Assembly: GCA_030434875.1 (NCBI GenBank)
Contig: JAUISW010000001.1
Location: forward strand, 1,995,501 to 2,059,500
Reading direction: 5' to 3'
Origin: Lachnospiraceae bacterium C1.1
Lineage (GTDB): Bacteria; Bacillota; Clostridia; Lachnospirales; Lachnospiraceae
DNA length: 64,000 nucleotides
The notes under the pieces are model-generated. The model worked only from the letters and a program-made list of their open reading frames with translations. It searched no databases and was not told where the DNA came from. The position numbers and the translations under genes are program-made. Positions 52,745-64,000 of this stretch are shown piece by piece; position 1 is the stretch's first letter; every line of letters begins with the position of its first letter.

Positions 52745-53938
52745 TTACTTAATGATAGAAGCAACTCTTCCTGATCCTACTGTTCTACCACCCTCACGGA
52801 TAGCGAATGTAAGACCCTGCTCCATAGCGATAGGATGGATGAGCTCGATTGTCATCTCTACGTTATCACCAGGCATGCACATCTCTGTTCCTTCAGGAAG
52901 GTTGATAACACCAGTAACGTCAGTTGTTCTGAAATAGAACTGAGGACGATAGTTATTGAAGAAAGGAGTATGACGTCCACCTTCATCCTTTGTAAGAACG
53001 TAAACCTGTGCAGTGAAGTTTGTGTGGCATGTTACTGTGCCGGGCTTTGCAAGAACCTGACCTCTTTCAATGTCTTTACGATCAACACCACGAAGGAGAG
53101 CACCGATGTTATCACCAGCCTGACCTTCATCAAGAAGCTTACGGAACATCTCGATACCGGTTACAACAGTCTTCTTAACTTCCTCACGGATACCAACGAT
53201 TTCAACTTCGTCGTTAAGGTGAATTGTACCACGCTCTACACGGCCTGTAGCAACAGTTCCACGACCTGTGATTGTGAATACGTCCTCGACAGGCATAAGG
53301 AAAGGCTTGTCTGTAGGTCTCTGAGGTGTAGGAATATACTCATCAACAGCCTTCATGAGCTCAAGGATCTTGTCGCCCCATTCACCGTTAGGATCCTCAA
53401 GAGCCTTAAGAGCTGAACCCTGGATGATAGGTGTATCATCGCCCGGGAAGTCGTACTCTGTAAGGAGGTCTCTGATCTCCATCTCAACGAGCTCGATAAG
53501 TTCAGGATCATCAACCATATCGCACTTGTTAAGGAATACAACGATGTAAGGAACACCAACCTGACGAGCAAGAAGAACGTGCTCTTTGGTCTGAGCCATA
53601 ACACCGTCAGTAGCAGCAACAACAAGGATTGCGCCGTCCATCTGAGCTGCACCGGTGATCATGTTCTTTACATAGTCAGCGTGGCCAGGGCAGTCAACGT
53701 GAGCATAGTGACGATTCTCTGTCTCATACTCAACGTGAGCTGTAGAGATGGTGATTCCTCTTTCTCTCTCTTCAGGAGCCTTATCGATGTTCTCGAAGTC
53801 AACCTTTGCGTTACCTTCAACTCTTTCAGCAAGTACGCTTGTGATAGCAGCTGTAAGAGTTGTCTTACCATGGTCAACGTGGCCAATGGTTCCGATGTTT
53901 ACATGGGGCTTAGTTCTCTCAAAATGTGCCTTTGCCAT
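52745..53938 (-). CDS. tuf: Translation elongation factor Tu
   Basis: A 397-residue GTPase delivering aminoacyl-tRNA to the ribosome. G-motifs: GHVDHGKTT (residues 18-26), [12 protein letters not shown] and [10 protein letters not shown]. Domains 2 and 3 are complete. AAGGAGGATATT precedes the ATG. It is the last gene of the str operon but has its own promoter (54000-54028) and terminator, so it can be expressed more than fusA. Confidence 0.98.
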   Translation of the reverse strand: MAKAHFERTKPHVNIGTIGHVDHGKTTLTAAITSVLAERVEGNAKVDFENIDKAPEERERGITISTAHVEYETENRHYAHVDCPGHADYVKNMITGAAQMDGAILVVAATDGVMAQTKEHVLLARQVGVPYIVVFLNKCDMVDDPELIELVEMEIRDLLTEYDFPGDDTPIIQGSALKALEDPNGEWGDKILELMKAVDEYIPTPQRPTDKPFLMPVEDVFTITGRGTVATGRVERGTIHLNDEVEIVGIREEVKKTVVTGIEMFRKLLDEGQAGDNIGALLRGVDRKDIERGQVLAKPGTVTCHTNFTAQVYVLTKDEGGRHTPFFNNYRPQFYFRTTDVTGVINLPEGTEMCMPGDNVEMTIELIHPIAMEQGLTFAIREGGRTVGSGRVASIIK

Positions 53939-53999
53939 TTGTTAATATCCTCCTTAAATTTGCGTTTTACGCACGAAAAGAAATAACACACTAATTGTT

Positions 54000-54028
54000 A
54001 TTATATTTCATAAGTGTTATTTTTTCAA
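54000..54028 (-). promoter_or_regulatory. tuf promoter
   Basis: Minus-strand -35 TTGAAA (54023-54028), 17-bp spacer, perfect -10 TATAAT (54000-54005), 62 bp upstream of the tuf start. It allows tuf transcription independent of fusA. Confidence 0.8.
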
Positions 54029-54041
54029 GTATTTTTATAGC

Positions 54042-54083
54042 AAAGCTGCTGTATACACTCATTGTGCATACAGTACAGCTTTT
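54042..54083 (-). terminator. Hairpin between fusA and tuf (partial terminator or processing site)
   Basis: Arms AAAGCTG...CTGTATGCAC and GTGTATACAG...CAGCTTT form a long imperfect stem with an AATGA loop. No long U-run follows (GCTATAAAAATA), so it may attenuate or protect mRNA ends rather than terminate fully. Confidence 0.5.
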
Positions 54084-54099
54084 ACTAAGATAAAATCAA

Positions 54100-56223
54100 T
54101 TATTTTTTGTTTGAAAGTACCTTGTCTGATACATTCTTCGGTACCTGCTCATACTTCTCGAAGAACATTGAGTAGTTACCACGACCCTGAGTTCTTGAAC
54201 GAAGATCTGTAGCATATCCGAACATCTCTGCAAGGGGAACGAAAGCCTTAACCATCTTTCCGCCTCCGATGTCTTCCATACCTTCGATTCTTCCTCTTCT
54301 GGAGTTAAGGTCACCGATGATATCTCCCATGTACTCTTCAGGCATTGTTACTTCAACCTTCATGATAGGCTCAAGAAGAACTGCGCCGCCCTTCTGCATA
54401 GCATCTTTCATTGCCATTGAACCGGAAATGTGGAATGCCATTTCTGAAGAGTCGACTTCATGGTATGAACCATCATAACATGTTGCCTTAACACCTGTTA
54501 CAGGGAATCCGCCGAGGATACCGGTCTTCATAGCTTCCTGAATACCCTCATCAACAGCAGGGATGTATTCCTTAGGAATAGCACCACCGACTACCTTATT
54601 CTCGAACTCGTACTCGTTCTCAGCATTAGGATCCATAGGCTCGAATATAACCTTACAGTGTCCATACTGACCACGACCACCGGACTGCTTAACATACTTG
54701 GATTCGATATCAACCTTCTTGGTGATAGCTTCCTTGTAAGCAACCTGAGGAGCACCAACGTTAGCTTCAACGTTGAACTCACGAAGAAGTCTGTCTACGA
54801 TGATCTCAAGGTGGAGCTCACCCATTCCTGCGATAATTGTCTGGCCTGTTTCTTCATTAGTATGTGCGCGGAATGTAGGATCTTCTTCTGCAAGTTTTGC
54901 AAGAGCCTGTCCAAGTTTGTCCTGTCCTGCCTTTGTCTTAGGCTCGATAGCAAGCTCGATAACGGGATCAGGGAACTCCATTGACTCAAGGATTACAGGA
55001 TGAGACTCATCGCAGATCGTATCACCGGTTGTAGTAAGCTTGAAACCTACTGCTGCAGCGATATCACCTGAGAATACCTCATCAAGTTCGTTTCTCTTAT
55101 TAGCATGCATCTGAAGGATACGGCCTACACGCTCTTTCTTACCCTTTGTAGAGTTAAGAACGTAAGAACCGGACTTCAGTGTACCTGAGTATACTCTGAA
55201 GTAAGCAAGCTTACCTACAAACGGATCAGTCATGATCTTGAATGCAAGTGCTGCAAACGGAGCATCATCAGATGAAGGAACTGTAATAGGGTTACCTTCA
55301 AGGTCGGTTCCCTCAGCATCCGGGATGTCTGTAGGTGCAGGCATGTACTCGATGACACCGTCAAGGAGCTTCTGTACACCCTTATTTTTATATGCTGAAC
55401 CTGCATATACAGGTACGGCTCTACACTCACATGTAGCTTTTCTAAGAGCAGCCTTCATCTCGTCAAGTGAAGGAACCTTATCTTCAAGATACTGCTCCAT
55501 AAGATCATCATCAAGCTCACAGATCTTCTCAATGGTCTCTGTACGATAGAGTTCAACATCATCAGCCATATCTTCAGGTATGTCTTTGATCTCTACATCA
55601 GTTCCCTGAGCATCATCATAGTAGTAAGCTTTGTTCTCAAGAACATCTACGATACCGACAAAGTTTTCTTCCTTGCCGATAGGTAATGTGATCATGATCG
55701 CATTGGCACCAAGTCTGTTTCTAATCTGCTCAACAGATCCGTAGTAATCAGCACCCATAGCATCCATCTTGTTGATAAATGCCATTCTGGGAACGTTGAA
55801 TCCGTCTGCCTGACGCCAAACGTTTTCAGACTGAGGCTCAACACCGCTCTTTGCAGCGAATACGCCGACAGCACCATCAAGTACACGAAGTGAACGCTCA
55901 ACCTCTACTGTGAAGTCAACGTGTCCTGGTGTATCAATGATGTTGATACGATGCTCTTTTGCACCAGCCTTGGGTTTTGCATTTTCTTCCAATGTCCAGT
56001 GGCATGTTGTAGCAGCTGAAGTAATGGTTATACCACGCTCCTGCTCCTGAGCCATCCAGTCCATTGTAGCGGTACCATCATGAGTCTCACCGATCTTATA
56101 GTTTACACCGGTGTAGAAAAGAATACGCTCTGTAAGTGTAGTCTTTCCTGCATCGATGTGCGCCATAATACCGATGTTTCTGGTTCTCTCAAGAGGGTAC
56201 TCTCTTTCCTTACTGTTAGCCAA
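54100..56223 (-). CDS. fusA: Translation elongation factor G
   Basis: About 707 residues. GTPase driving ribosomal translocation; G1 [30 protein letters not shown] and [10 protein letters not shown] are present, and domains II-V are complete. The real start is probably the TTG at 56221-56223: AAGGAGGAT lies 6 nt before it, whereas the in-frame ATG seven codons upstream lies before that ribosome site. This gives [20 protein letters not shown] as the N-terminus, aligned with other EF-G. It is downstream of rpsG in the str operon. Confidence 0.97.
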   Translation of the reverse strand: MANSKEREYPLERTRNIGIMAHIDAGKTTLTERILFYTGVNYKIGETHDGTATMDWMAQEQERGITITSAATTCHWTLEENAKPKAGAKEHRINIIDTPGHVDFTVEVERSLRVLDGAVGVFAAKSGVEPQSENVWRQADGFNVPRMAFINKMDAMGADYYGSVEQIRNRLGANAIMITLPIGKEENFVGIVDVLENKAYYYDDAQGTDVEIKDIPEDMADDVELYRTETIEKICELDDDLMEQYLEDKVPSLDEMKAALRKATCECRAVPVYAGSAYKNKGVQKLLDGVIEYMPAPTDIPDAEGTDLEGNPITVPSSDDAPFAALAFKIMTDPFVGKLAYFRVYSGTLKSGSYVLNSTKGKKERVGRILQMHANKRNELDEVFSGDIAAAVGFKLTTTGDTICDESHPVILESMEFPDPVIELAIEPKTKAGQDKLGQALAKLAEEDPTFRAHTNEETGQTIIAGMGELHLEIIVDRLLREFNVEANVGAPQVAYKEAITKKVDIESKYVKQSGGRGQYGHCKVIFEPMDPNAENEYEFENKVVGGAIPKEYIPAVDEGIQEAMKTGILGGFPVTGVKATCYDGSYHEVDSSEMAFHISGSMAMKDAMQKGGAVLLEPIMKVEVTMPEEYMGDIIGDLNSRRGRIEGMEDIGGGKMVKAFVPLAEMFGYATDLRSRTQGRGNYSMFFEKYEQVPKNVSDKVLSNKK

Positions 56224-56271
56224 GGATTTATCCTCCTTAATCAAAAACGAAACAAGCGGTTATCAAAAACA

Positions 56272-56742
56272 TTAGAAACGATAATGTGCAAATGCCTTAT
56301 TAGCCTCAGCCATTCTATGCATTTCTTCCTTACGCTTTACAGAAGCGCCGGTGTTGTTTGCAGCATCAAGGATTTCTTTTGCAAGTCTCTCAACCATAGT
56401 CTTCTCGGATCTAGTTCTTGAAAACTGTGTAAGCCAACGAAGGCCAAGAGCCTGACGTCTGTCAGGTCTAACCTCGATAGGTACCTGATATGTAGCACCA
56501 CCGATACGTCTAGCTTTAACTTCTAATGCCGGCATGATGTTATTCATGGCTGTCTCGAAAACTTCGAGAGCCGGCTTTCCAGCCTCTTCTTCGACCTTTG
56601 CGAATGCGCCGTATACAATCTTCTGAGCGATACCCTTCTTACCATCAAGCATGATGTTGTTGATAAGCTTGGTTACCACTTTGTTATTGTACATAGGATC
56701 CGCAAGAACGTCTCTTTTAACAATATGTCCTTTACGTGGCAC
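56272..56742 (-). CDS. rpsG: Ribosomal protein S7
   Basis: A 156-residue S7, the primary 16S rRNA 3'-domain assembly protein, with the usual start [32 protein letters not shown] and a lysine/arginine-rich tail ([14 protein letters not shown]). AGGAGGG precedes the ATG. Normal length; second gene of the str operon. Confidence 0.98.
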   Translation of the reverse strand: MPRKGHIVKRDVLADPMYNNKVVTKLINNIMLDGKKGIAQKIVYGAFAKVEEEAGKPALEVFETAMNNIMPALEVKARRIGGATYQVPIEVRPDRRQALGLRWLTQFSRTRSEKTMVERLAKEILDAANNTGASVKRKEEMHRMAEANKAFAHYRF

Positions 56743-56872
56743 GTTTCTTCCCTCCTAATTTGAGTCATTTGGCTCAACGGTACTCATGGAATTTCTTATA
56801 CATTGTCCATGTTCGTGCTGTATATAATCTTAGAGAAACTATATCCAACACTACCGTATGATCCGTGTTTAA

Positions 56873-57295
56873 TTATTTCTTTGCAGCCTTAGGTCTCTTT
56901 GCACCATACTTGGAACGAGCCTGCATTCTGTTTGCTACGCCTGCAGTATCCAGTGTTCCACGGATGATGTGGTATCTTGTACCAGGAAGATCCTTAACAC
57001 GGCCGCCACGAATCAGAACAACGCTGTGCTCCTGAAGGTTGTGACCTTCACCCGGAATGTAGCTTGTTACTTCGATTCCGTTTGAAAGACGTACACGGGC
57101 AATCTTTCTGAGCGCTGAGTTAGGTTTTTTAGGAGTTGCAGTCTTAACAGCTGTGCACACACCACGCTTCTGCGGGGAAAGTGTACCTGTAGCCTTCTTC
57201 TGTAAAGAATTGAATCCCTTCTGAAGAGCAGGGGACTTTGACTTCTTTACTGAAGTCTGCCTTCCCTTTTTAACTAACTGGTTAAATGTTGGCAT
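56873..57295 (-). CDS. rpsL: Ribosomal protein S12
   Basis: A 140-residue S12 of the decoding site. The conserved [11 protein letters not shown] and [12 protein letters not shown] contain the two lysines (K43 and K88 in E. coli numbering) whose change gives streptomycin resistance; both are wild type here. AAAGAGGTGAAA lies before the ATG. First gene of the str operon, with its own promoter at 57365-57393. Confidence 0.98.
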   Translation of the reverse strand: MPTFNQLVKKGRQTSVKKSKSPALQKGFNSLQKKATGTLSPQKRGVCTAVKTATPKKPNSALRKIARVRLSNGIEVTSYIPGEGHNLQEHSVVLIRGGRVKDLPGTRYHIIRGTLDTAGVANRMQARSKYGAKRPKAAKK

Positions 57296-57327
57296 TCAGT
57301 TTCACCTCTTTCTTTTTAAGATTTTTT

Positions 57328-57360
57328 TAGCGTGCAACCACCCTTAGGTGACGCACGCTA
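57328..57360 (-). promoter_or_regulatory. Hairpin at the 5' end of the rpsL leader
   Basis: Arms TAGCGTGC and GCACGCTA with inner CACC/GGTG form a 14-bp imperfect stem with a TAAG-centred loop. The predicted start site lies within or at its first bases, so the mature transcript would begin with this hairpin, as expected for a stabilising or regulatory 5' end. Confidence 0.55.
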
Positions 57361-57364
57361 AATT

Positions 57365-57393
57365 AGTATAAATCAGTTATTTTTTTATGTCAA
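57365..57393 (-). promoter_or_regulatory. Strong promoter of the str operon (rpsL-rpsG-fusA)
   Basis: Minus strand: consensus -35 TTGACA (57388-57393), 17-bp spacer, -10 TATACT (57365-57370), about 70 nt upstream of the rpsL start and 20 bp past the rpoC stop. It uncouples the ribosomal genes from rpoBC. Confidence 0.85.
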
Positions 57394-57413
57394 GAAAATT
57401 TTTATAAACTTTC

Positions 57414-60400
57414 TTATTCTGCAGAAGTCTCATCAACATCTATTATATCTGATGCTGCTTCCTCTGTTCCTACCAGATCTTCAACAGACTCTTCTAATTC
57501 TGCGTCTGTAGAAAGCTTGATGTTTCTATAACGTCTCATTCCCGTACCGGCAGGGATAAGCTTACCAATGATAACGTTTTCCTTAAGACCCACAAGGTGG
57601 TCTACCTTACCCTTGATAGCGGCATCTGTAAGAACCTTTGTGGTCTCCTGAAATGATGCTGCAGATAGGAACGAATCTGTTGCAAGTGAAGCCTTTGTGA
57701 TACCGAGGATGATCTGCTCTGCCTTGGCAGGTGTCTTTCCTTCAGCCTCGAGTGCTTCATTGATATCGTCAAGGTCAAGTGAATCAAGTCTTGTTCCGGG
57801 AAGAACATCTGAATCTCCGGAATCCTCGATCTCTACCTTCTTAAGCATCTGGTGTACGATAACTTCAATATGTTTATCGTTGATCTCAACACCCTGCAGA
57901 CGGTAAACTCGCTGTACTTCACGAAGGAGATAATCCTGAACAGCTCTGAGTCCCTTGATCTTCATAAGGTCATGAGGATTGATCGAACCTTCTGTGATCT
58001 CATCTCCGGCTTCAATAGTTGTTCCGTCAACAGCCTTAATTCTTGATCCATAAGGAATAAGATAAGCTTTTGTCTCGCCTGTAGATTCATTTGTGACAAT
58101 AACTTCCCTCTTCTTCTTTGTATCTCTGACTTCTACTTTTCCGGCAAACTCTGCAATGATTGCAAGTCCCTTAGGCTTACGTGCCTCAAAAAGCTCCTCT
58201 ACACGGGGAAGACCCTGTGTGATATCGGAACCAGCGACACCACCGGTATGGAACGTTCTCATTGTAAGCTGTGTACCAGGCTCACCGATTGACTGAGCGG
58301 CAATGATACCAACTGTTTCACCGACCTGTACTGACTCACCGGTTGCCATGTTTGCACCATAGCACTTGGAACATACACCGTTCTTGCAGCGGCATGTAAG
58401 GACTGTTCTGATCTTTACTTCCTCTACAGGTGCACCATTCTTCTCACCGATAGTTACGATCTGGTGTGCTCTCTTAGGTGTGATCATCTGGTTAACACCG
58501 ACGATCTTGTTTCCGTCATGGTCATAGATTGCTTCGCAGGAATATCTTCCTGTGATTCTGGACTCAAGATCTTCGATCTCTTCCTTACCATCCATGAATG
58601 CACTTACTACCATTCCGGGGATCTCTCTGTTGGTTCCCTCGATACAGTCATGCTCTCTGATGATAAGTTCCTGTGATACGTCAACCATTCGTCTGGTAAG
58701 GTATCCTGAATCGGCTGTACGAAGAGCCGTATCAGAAAGTCCCTTTCTGGCTCCGTGCGCACTCATGAAGTACTCCAGAACGTTAAGACCTTCACGGAAG
58801 TTTGACTTGATAGGAAGCTCGATCGTATGACCGGTCGTATCTGCCATAAGTCCACGCATTCCGGCAAGCTGTTTGATCTGCTTATCAGATCCACGGGCTC
58901 CGGAATCAGCCATCATGTAAATGTTATTGTATTTATCCAAACCTGAAAGAAGGTCATGTGTGAGCTGGTCATCCATTTCCTTCCAGGTCTCTATAACTTC
59001 GTTGTAACGCTCTTCGTTAGTGATAAGTCCACGCTTATAGTTTCTCGAGATCTTATCAACTGTGTTCTGAGCCTCTTCAATAAGCTGCGGCTTTGATGCC
59101 GGAACTGTCATATCGGAGATGGAAACACTCATGGATGCAATAGTTGAGTAATGGTATCCCATAGCCTTGATATGATCAAGAGCCTCAGCTGTCTTAATAG
59201 CACCATGGTTGTTGATAATATTTACAATGATCTTCTTAAGCTGTTTCTTACCAACGAGGAAGTCTACTTCAAGGTCAAGAGCGTGTTCCGGCTTCTTTCT
59301 GTCAACGAATCCAAGATCCTGAGGAAGGATTTCGTTGAAGAGGCAGCGTCCGAGTGATGTACTTATTACTCCGGATACTGTTTCACCGTTGATTTCTTTG
59401 CTAACTCTTACGAGTATACGTCTCTGAAGTGTTATATCGTGATTTACGTATGCCTGGATTGCTTCAGCTACGTCCTTGAACTCTTTAAGAACTACCTTAA
59501 GTCTGGGCCAGTTCTTACTTCCGTCAAGATACTCAGGAACTTCGTCCTTATCTTTCTGCCATCTGCTCTCAAGCTCTTCAATTGAAAGATGCTTTTCTTC
59601 CTGAAGGAACTCAGCAAATGTAGCAGCTATTATAGGCTTTCCGTTCTCGCTCTTTACTTCTCCATTCTCGTCAAGCTCATAAACAACATCATCACCATTG
59701 TCTTCTTCTCTGAGCTGTGTCAGATAGTAGATTCCAAGTACCATATCCTGTGTAGGAACTGTTACAGGACCACCGTCTGAAGGCTTAAGAAGGTTATTAG
59801 GTGAGAGCATGAGGAAACGGCACTCTGCCTGTGCTTCAACTGAAAGAGGAAGATGCACAGCCATCTGGTCACCATCAAAGTCTGCGTTGAACGCTGTACA
59901 TGCAAGCGGATGAAGCTTTATAGCCTTACCTTCGACAAGTACAGGCTCAAATGCCTGAATACCAAGTCTGTGAAGCGTAGGAGCACGGTTCAGCATTACA
60001 GGATGCTCTTTGATAACATCCTCGAGTACATCCCAAACCTCGGGCTCGAGCTTTTCTACCATTTTCTTGGCATTTTTAATATTATGTGACGCACCGTTTG
60101 CAACAAGCTCTTTCATAACAAAAGGCTTAAAGAGCTCGATTGCCATTTCCTTAGGCAGACCACACTGCCAGATCTTAAGCTCTGGTCCAACGACGATAAC
60201 AGAACGTCCGGAATAGTCAACTCGCTTTCCGAGAAGGTTCTGTCTGAAACGTCCACCCTTACCTTTAAGCATGTCTGAAAGAGACTTAAGAGGACGGCTT
60301 CCAGGACCTGTAACAGGTCTTCCGCGACGACCATTATCAATAAGGGCATCTACTGCTTCCTGAAGCATTCTCTTCTCGTTACGAACGATGATATCAGGAG

Positions 60401-61259
60401 CACCAAGCTTAAGAAGTCGGTCAAGACGATTGTTTCTGTTAATGATTCTTCTATAAAGATCGTTAAGATCTGATGTTGCAAATCTGCCACCGTCCAACTG
60501 TACCATAGGACGGATATCGGGCGGGATTACAGGTATAACGTCAAGTACCATCCATGAAGGCTGGTTTCCGGACTCGCGGAATGCTTCGATAACGTCAAGT
60601 CTCTTTATTATACGTGCTCTCTTCTGACCTGAAGCTGTCTCAAGTTCATCTCTGAGTTCTACTGATTCTTTATCAAGATCTACGTCAAGCAGGAGCTTCT
60701 TGATCGACTCTGCTCCCATTCCTGCTTCAAATGAACCATAACCATACTGAGCTACAGCATCTGAATACTCTTTCTCGGAAAGTACCTGTCTGTACTCGAG
60801 ATCTGTATCTTTAGGGTCTGTAACTATATATGATGCAAAGTAGAGAACTTTTTCAAGCACACGAGGTGAAAGATCAAGTATTAAGCCCATACGGCTTGGA
60901 ATACCTTTAAAATACCAAATGTGTGAAACAGGGGCTGCAAGCTTGATATGACCCATTCTTTCACGTCTTACGGAAGATTTTGTTACTTCAACTCCGCATC
61001 GGTCACAGACTATGCCCTTATAACGGATTTTCTTATATTTACCGCAGTGACACTCCCAGTCTTTGCTAGGTCCGAAAATCTTCTCACAGAAAAGTCCGTC
61101 CTTTTCAGGCTTTAACGTTCTGTAATTGATCGTTTCGGGCTTTTGTACCTCACCGTGTGACCACTCCAAAATTTTTTCAGGTGATGCGAGTCCGATACGG
61201 ATAGCATCGAAAGTCAACGGCTGATAGGAATCAGACTGTTTATTCATCTCTGGCATGTA
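57414..61259 (-). CDS. rpoC: RNA polymerase subunit beta'
   Basis: About 1281 residues from ATG at 61257-61259 (AAAGGA 7 nt upstream; the frame stays open 7 codons more). The N-terminal zinc site is [20 protein letters not shown], the catalytic Mg motif [16 protein letters not shown], the trigger-loop and bridge regions are complete, and the second zinc site is [13 protein letters not shown]. The length is slightly above typical Firmicute RpoC because of an acidic C-terminal tail ([17 protein letters not shown]). Confidence 0.97.
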   Translation of the reverse strand, partial: YMPEMNKQSDSYQPLTFDAIRIGLASPEKILEWSHGEVQKPETINYRTLKPEKDGLFCEKIFGPSKDWECHCGKYKKIRYKGIVCDRCGVEVTKSSVRRERMGHIKLAAPVSHIWYFKGIPSRMGLILDLSPRVLEKVLYFASYIVTDPKDTDLEYRQVLSEKEYSDAVAQYGYGSFEAGMGAESIKKLLLDVDLDKESVELRDELETASGQKRARIIKRLDVIEAFRESGNQPSWMVLDVIPVIPPDIRPMVQLDGGRFATSDLNDLYRRIINRNNRLDRLLKLGAPDIIVRNEKRMLQEAVDALIDNGRRGRPVTGPGSRPLKSLSDMLKGKGGRFRQNLLGKRVDYSGRSVIVVGPELKIWQCGLPKEMAIELFKPFVMKELVANGASHNIKNAKKMVEKLEPEVWDVLEDVIKEHPVMLNRAPTLHRLGIQAFEPVLVEGKAIKLHPLACTAFNADFDGDQMAVHLPLSVEAQAECRFLMLSPNNLLKPSDGGPVTVPTQDMVLGIYYLTQLREEDNGDDVVYELDENGEVKSENGKPIIAATFAEFLQEEKHLSIEELESRWQKDKDEVPEYLDGSKNWPRLKVVLKEFKDVAEAIQAYVNHDITLQRRILVRVSKEINGETVSGVISTSLGRCLFNEILPQDLGFVDRKKPEHALDLEVDFLVGKKQLKKIIVNIINNHGAIKTAEALDHIKAMGYHYSTIASMSVSISDMTVPASKPQLIEEAQNTVDKISRNYKRGLITNEERYNEVIETWKEMDDQLTHDLLSGLDKYNNIYMMADSGARGSDKQIKQLAGMRGLMADTTGHTIELPIKSNFREGLNVLEYFMSAHGARKGLSDTALRTADSGYLTRRMVDVSQELIIREHDCIEGTNREIPGMVVSAFMDGKEEIEDLESRITGRYSCEAIYDHDGNKIVGVNQMITPKRAHQIVTIGEKNGAPVEEVKIRTVLTCRCKNGVCSKCYGANMATGESVQVGETVGIIAAQSIGEPGTQLTMRTFHTGGVAGSDITQGLPRVEELFEARKPKGLAIIAEFAGKVEVRDTKKKREVIVTNESTGETKAYLIPYGSRIKAVDGTTIEAGDEITEGSINPHDLMKIKGLRAVQDYLLREVQRVYRLQGVEINDKHIEVIVHQMLKKVEIEDSGDSDVLPGTRLDSLDLDDINEALEAEGKTPAKAEQIILGITKASLATDSFLSAASFQETTKVLTDAAIKGKVDHLVGLKENVIIGKLIPAGTGMRRYRNIKLSTDAELEESVEDLVGTEEAASDIIDVDETSAE

Positions 61260-61290
61260 TTTTTCCTTTCTAAACGTCAATTATTGTTAA

Positions 61291-61317
61291 CCTGCAGCAG
61301 TATTTTGCTGCTGCAGG
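61291..61317 (-). promoter_or_regulatory. Hairpin in the rpoB-rpoC gap
   Basis: Perfect 10-bp arms CCTGCAGCAG and CTGCTGCAGG with a 7-nt loop in the 100-bp rpoB-rpoC spacer. No U-run, so it is more likely an mRNA processing or pausing hairpin than a terminator. Confidence 0.55.
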
Positions 61318-61361
61318 AATTTACGATCATATCTTTTATCAGATATACATTTTTTTGCAGA

Positions 61362-64000
61362 TTACTGCTCTACAGGATCAAATTCATCTGCAGACTCATC
61401 AAAGTTATCTTCAAAGGAATCATTTAACTCTTCCTCATCAGCTACATCAACGAGTTCTCCTGACTCATCCTGCTCTTTTATCTGATAACCATGGCTCTGA
61501 TAATTCTCGTTTGGCTTAATGTCTCTCTCATCGTTAAGGATTGAGCGCATATCAGTTTCGCCATAATCAACATTCTCCGCGATCTCAACTTCTGATCCGT
61601 CTTCACGAAGGACACGCACATCAAGTCCAAGGGACTGAAGCTCCTTAAGGAGAACCTTGAATGACTCAGGTACTCCAGGATCAGGAATATTTTCACCCTT
61701 AATGATAGCTTCATAAGTCTTAACACGTCCGATGACATCATCAGACTTAACCGTAAGAACTTCCTGGAGAGTATAAGCTGCTCCATAAGCCTCGAGGGCC
61801 CAAACTTCCATTTCTCCGAATCTCTGTCCGCCGAACTGTGCCTTACCGCCGAGAGGCTGCTGTGTAACCAGTGAGTAAGGGCCTGTTGAACGTGCATGGA
61901 TCTTATCATCAACAAGGTGATGGAGTTTGAGGTAGTGCATGTGTCCAACTGTAACAGGTGAATCAAAATATTCTCCTGTACGTCCGTCACGGAGTCTTAC
62001 CTTACCATCTCTGCTGATAGGTACACCCTTCCAGAGGTTTCTGTGATCTCTGTTATCTGAGAGATACTTCATAACATCAGGAAGAACGATATCTTTATAT
62101 TTTGCTTCAAACTCTTCCCATTCAAGGTTTACATAGTCATTAGCAAGCTCGAGCATATCCTCGATATCTGTCTCGTTAGCACCGTCAAATACCGGTGTTG
62201 CAATGTTAAAGCCAAGTGCTTCAGCAGCAAGAGAAAGGTGGATCTCAAGGACCTGTCCGATATTCATTCGGGAAGGCACACCCAGAGGGTTAAGCACGAT
62301 GTCAAGTGGTCTTCCGTTAGGAAGGTAAGGCATATCTTCAACAGGAAGTACTCTTGAAACTACACCCTTGTTACCATGACGGCCGGCCATCTTATCACCA
62401 ACCTGAATCTTACGTTTCTGAGCTATATATATACGAACTGCTTCGTTTACACCAGGTGAAAGCTCATCTCCGTTTTCACGTGTGAACACCTTGGTATCAA
62501 CGATTATTCCATATTCACCATGAGGTACCTTAAGAGAAGTATCTCTTACTTCGTGAGCTTTTTCTCCGAAGATGGCTCTTAAAAGTCTTTCTTCTGCTGT
62601 AAGCTCTGTCTCTCCCTTAGGAGTAACCTTACCTACAAGAATATCACCGGCACGAACCTCTGCACCGATACGGATGATTCCTCTCTCATCAAGATCCTTG
62701 AGAGCCTCTTCGCCAACACCCGGAATATCTCTTGTGATCTCTTCAGGTCCGAGCTTTGTTTCACGTGCTTCTGACTCATACTCTTCCATGTGGATAGATG
62801 TATAAGCGTCAGTCTGAACAAGCTTCTCTGAAAGAAGAACAGCATCCTCGTAGTTGTAACCTTCCCATGACATGAATCCGATAAGAGGATTCTTACCAAG
62901 TGAAAGCTCACCATTCTGAGTTGAAGGACCATCTGCGATAACCTGTCCTGCCTCAACGTGATCGCCCTTGAATACTATAGGCCTCTGATTGTAGCAGTTA
63001 GACTGGTTGGAACGCATAAACTTAATAAGATGATATTCATCTTTTGTTCCGTCATCATTGTCCATCATGATCCTGTTGGACTCTGAACGTGTAATCGTTC
63101 CGGCCTTTTTAGCAACTACGCAGTCACCTGAGTCAACTGCAGCCTTGTACTCCATACCTGTACCAACAGCCGGAGCCTCGGTAACAAGAAGCGGAACTGC
63201 CTGACGCTGCATGTTGGATCCCATGAGGGCACGCGTAGGGTCATCATTCTGAAGGAAAGGAACCAGTGTTGTAGCGATAGAGAATACCTGGCGTGGAGAT
63301 ACGTCCATGTACTCGAACATGCTTCTCTCCCACTCCTGTGTCTGATCGCGGAAACGACCTGATACCATCTTATTAACAAAATGTCCTTCCTCATCAAGTT
63401 TTTCAGAAGCCTGAGCTACGTGATAATTATCCTCTTCATCAGCTGTCATATATACAACTTCATCAGTAACACGAGGATTCTCAGGATCTGAAAGGTCAAC
63501 CTTTCTGTAAGGAGACTCAACAAAACCATACTCATTTATACGTGCGAAACATGCAAGGGAGTTGATAAGTCCGATATTAGGACCTTCGGGTGTCTCTACA
63601 GGGCACATACGTCCATAGTGAGAATAGTGGATATCTCGAACTTCCATTCCGGCTCTGTCTCGTGAAAGACCACCGGGACCAAGAGCTGAAAGACGTCTCT
63701 TATGAGTAAGCTCAGAAAGCGGGTTATTCTGATCCATGAACTGTGAAAGCTGTGATGAACCAAAGAACTCCTTAACTGCTGCAGTAACGGGCTTGATATT
63801 TATAAGCTGCTGAGGTGTGATAGTAGTAATATCCTGAGTTGTCATACGCTCTCTTACTACTCTCTCAAGTCTTGAAAGTCCGATCCTGTACTGGTTCTGA
63901 AGAAGTTCTCCAACTGCTCTGATACGTCTGTTTCCAAGGTGATCGATATCATCCTTGTTTCCGATACCATATTCAAGATGGATATTGTAGTTAATGGATG
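61362..64000 (-). CDS. rpoB: RNA polymerase subunit beta (3' part; 5' end outside window)
   Basis: The C-terminal ~880 residues of RpoB; the frame is open across the window edge. The rifampicin region reads [20 protein letters not shown], then [10 protein letters not shown], i.e. wild type. Further conserved blocks are [50 protein letters not shown] and [13 protein letters not shown]. The tail is acidic. The gene is followed by rpoC after about 100 bp. Confidence 0.97.
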   Translation of the reverse strand, partial: SINYNIHLEYGIGNKDDIDHLGNRRIRAVGELLQNQYRIGLSRLERVVRERMTTQDITTITPQQLINIKPVTAAVKEFFGSSQLSQFMDQNNPLSELTHKRRLSALGPGGLSRDRAGMEVRDIHYSHYGRMCPVETPEGPNIGLINSLACFARINEYGFVESPYRKVDLSDPENPRVTDEVVYMTADEEDNYHVAQASEKLDEEGHFVNKMVSGRFRDQTQEWERSMFEYMDVSPRQVFSIATTLVPFLQNDDPTRALMGSNMQRQAVPLLVTEAPAVGTGMEYKAAVDSGDCVVAKKAGTITRSESNRIMMDNDDGTKDEYHLIKFMRSNQSNCYNQRPIVFKGDHVEAGQVIADGPSTQNGELSLGKNPLIGFMSWEGYNYEDAVLLSEKLVQTDAYTSIHMEEYESEARETKLGPEEITRDIPGVGEEALKDLDERGIIRIGAEVRAGDILVGKVTPKGETELTAEERLLRAIFGEKAHEVRDTSLKVPHGEYGIIVDTKVFTRENGDELSPGVNEAVRIYIAQKRKIQVGDKMAGRHGNKGVVSRVLPVEDMPYLPNGRPLDIVLNPLGVPSRMNIGQVLEIHLSLAAEALGFNIATPVFDGANETDIEDMLELANDYVNLEWEEFEAKYKDIVLPDVMKYLSDNRDHRNLWKGVPISRDGKVRLRDGRTGEYFDSPVTVGHMHYLKLHHLVDDKIHARSTGPYSLVTQQPLGGKAQFGGQRFGEMEVWALEAYGAAYTLQEVLTVKSDDVIGRVKTYEAIIKGENIPDPGVPESFKVLLKELQSLGLDVRVLREDGSEVEIAENVDYGETDMRSILNDERDIKPNENYQSHGYQIKEQDESGELVDVADEEELNDSFEDNFDESADEFDPVEQ

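Noticed and set aside
52835..53986. Long plus-strand frames opposite tuf
   Set aside because: High codon bias of tuf keeps the opposite frames open; the translations match no protein pattern.
1..64000. tRNA or rRNA genes
   Set aside because: No cloverleaf with the conserved T-loop pattern or rRNA stretch was seen; the cloverleaf-like element at 9988-10172 lacks tRNA consensus and acceptor end.

Overview
The window looks like chromosome of a low-GC, Gram-positive gut or rumen Clostridia, most likely Lachnospiraceae (Butyrivibrio/Roseburia-like). This is inferred from the rpoB-rpoC-rpsL-rpsG-fusA-tuf order, AGGAGG-type ribosome sites, a LoaP-type NusG paralogue and paralogous nuclease-like families. 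No 16S gene is present, so genus is not proven.

Layout. (1) 1-4.6 kb: glycan genes, with LicD-family proteins that carry a repeated C-terminal module and two glycosyltransferases. (2) 4.8-13.0 kb, minus strand: a complete four-gene Wadjet plasmid-defence operon (order jetD-jetA-jetB-jetC). Every gap in and around it holds a palindromic element, including a cloverleaf-like one between jetA and jetB. (3) 13.0-18.8 kb: accessory patch with an intact IS4-type element (17-bp inverted repeats, 11-bp target duplication), an AraC-like protein, an orphan RelB-type antitoxin, broken genes and a nuclease-like gene. It is bounded by a duplicated 3' end of the UDP-xylose synthase gene. (4) 18.8-45.9 kb, minus strand: a large glycan locus encoding UDP-glucuronate/UDP-xylose synthesis, ADP-D-glycero-D-manno-heptose synthesis (gmhA, gmhB, hldE), a nonulosonate (sialic-acid-like) module, about seven glycosyltransferases, two methyltransferase-like proteins and a radical SAM protein. 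(5) 45.9-51.1 kb: a deleted group II intron, the antiterminator gene loaP, and two near-identical 1.2-kb nuclease-like gene copies flanking loaP as direct repeats. (6) 51.1-64 kb: a HAD-phosphatase lipoprotein, then tuf, fusA, rpsG, rpsL, rpoC and the 3' part of rpoB.

How it may work. LoaP probably lets RNA polymerase read through terminators into the very long glycan transcript. That transcript supplies three unusual activated sugars (UDP-xylose, ADP-heptose, a CMP-nonulosonate) and the transferases that use them. The most striking feature is a Rossmann-like module of about 90-110 residues (hhhYGxGxxG) fused to the N- or C-terminus of at least nine otherwise unrelated enzymes here, and also encoded alone at 35934-36362. 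No flippase, polymerase or priming transferase is visible, so the product may be built on protein in the cytoplasm, or the export genes may lie outside the window.
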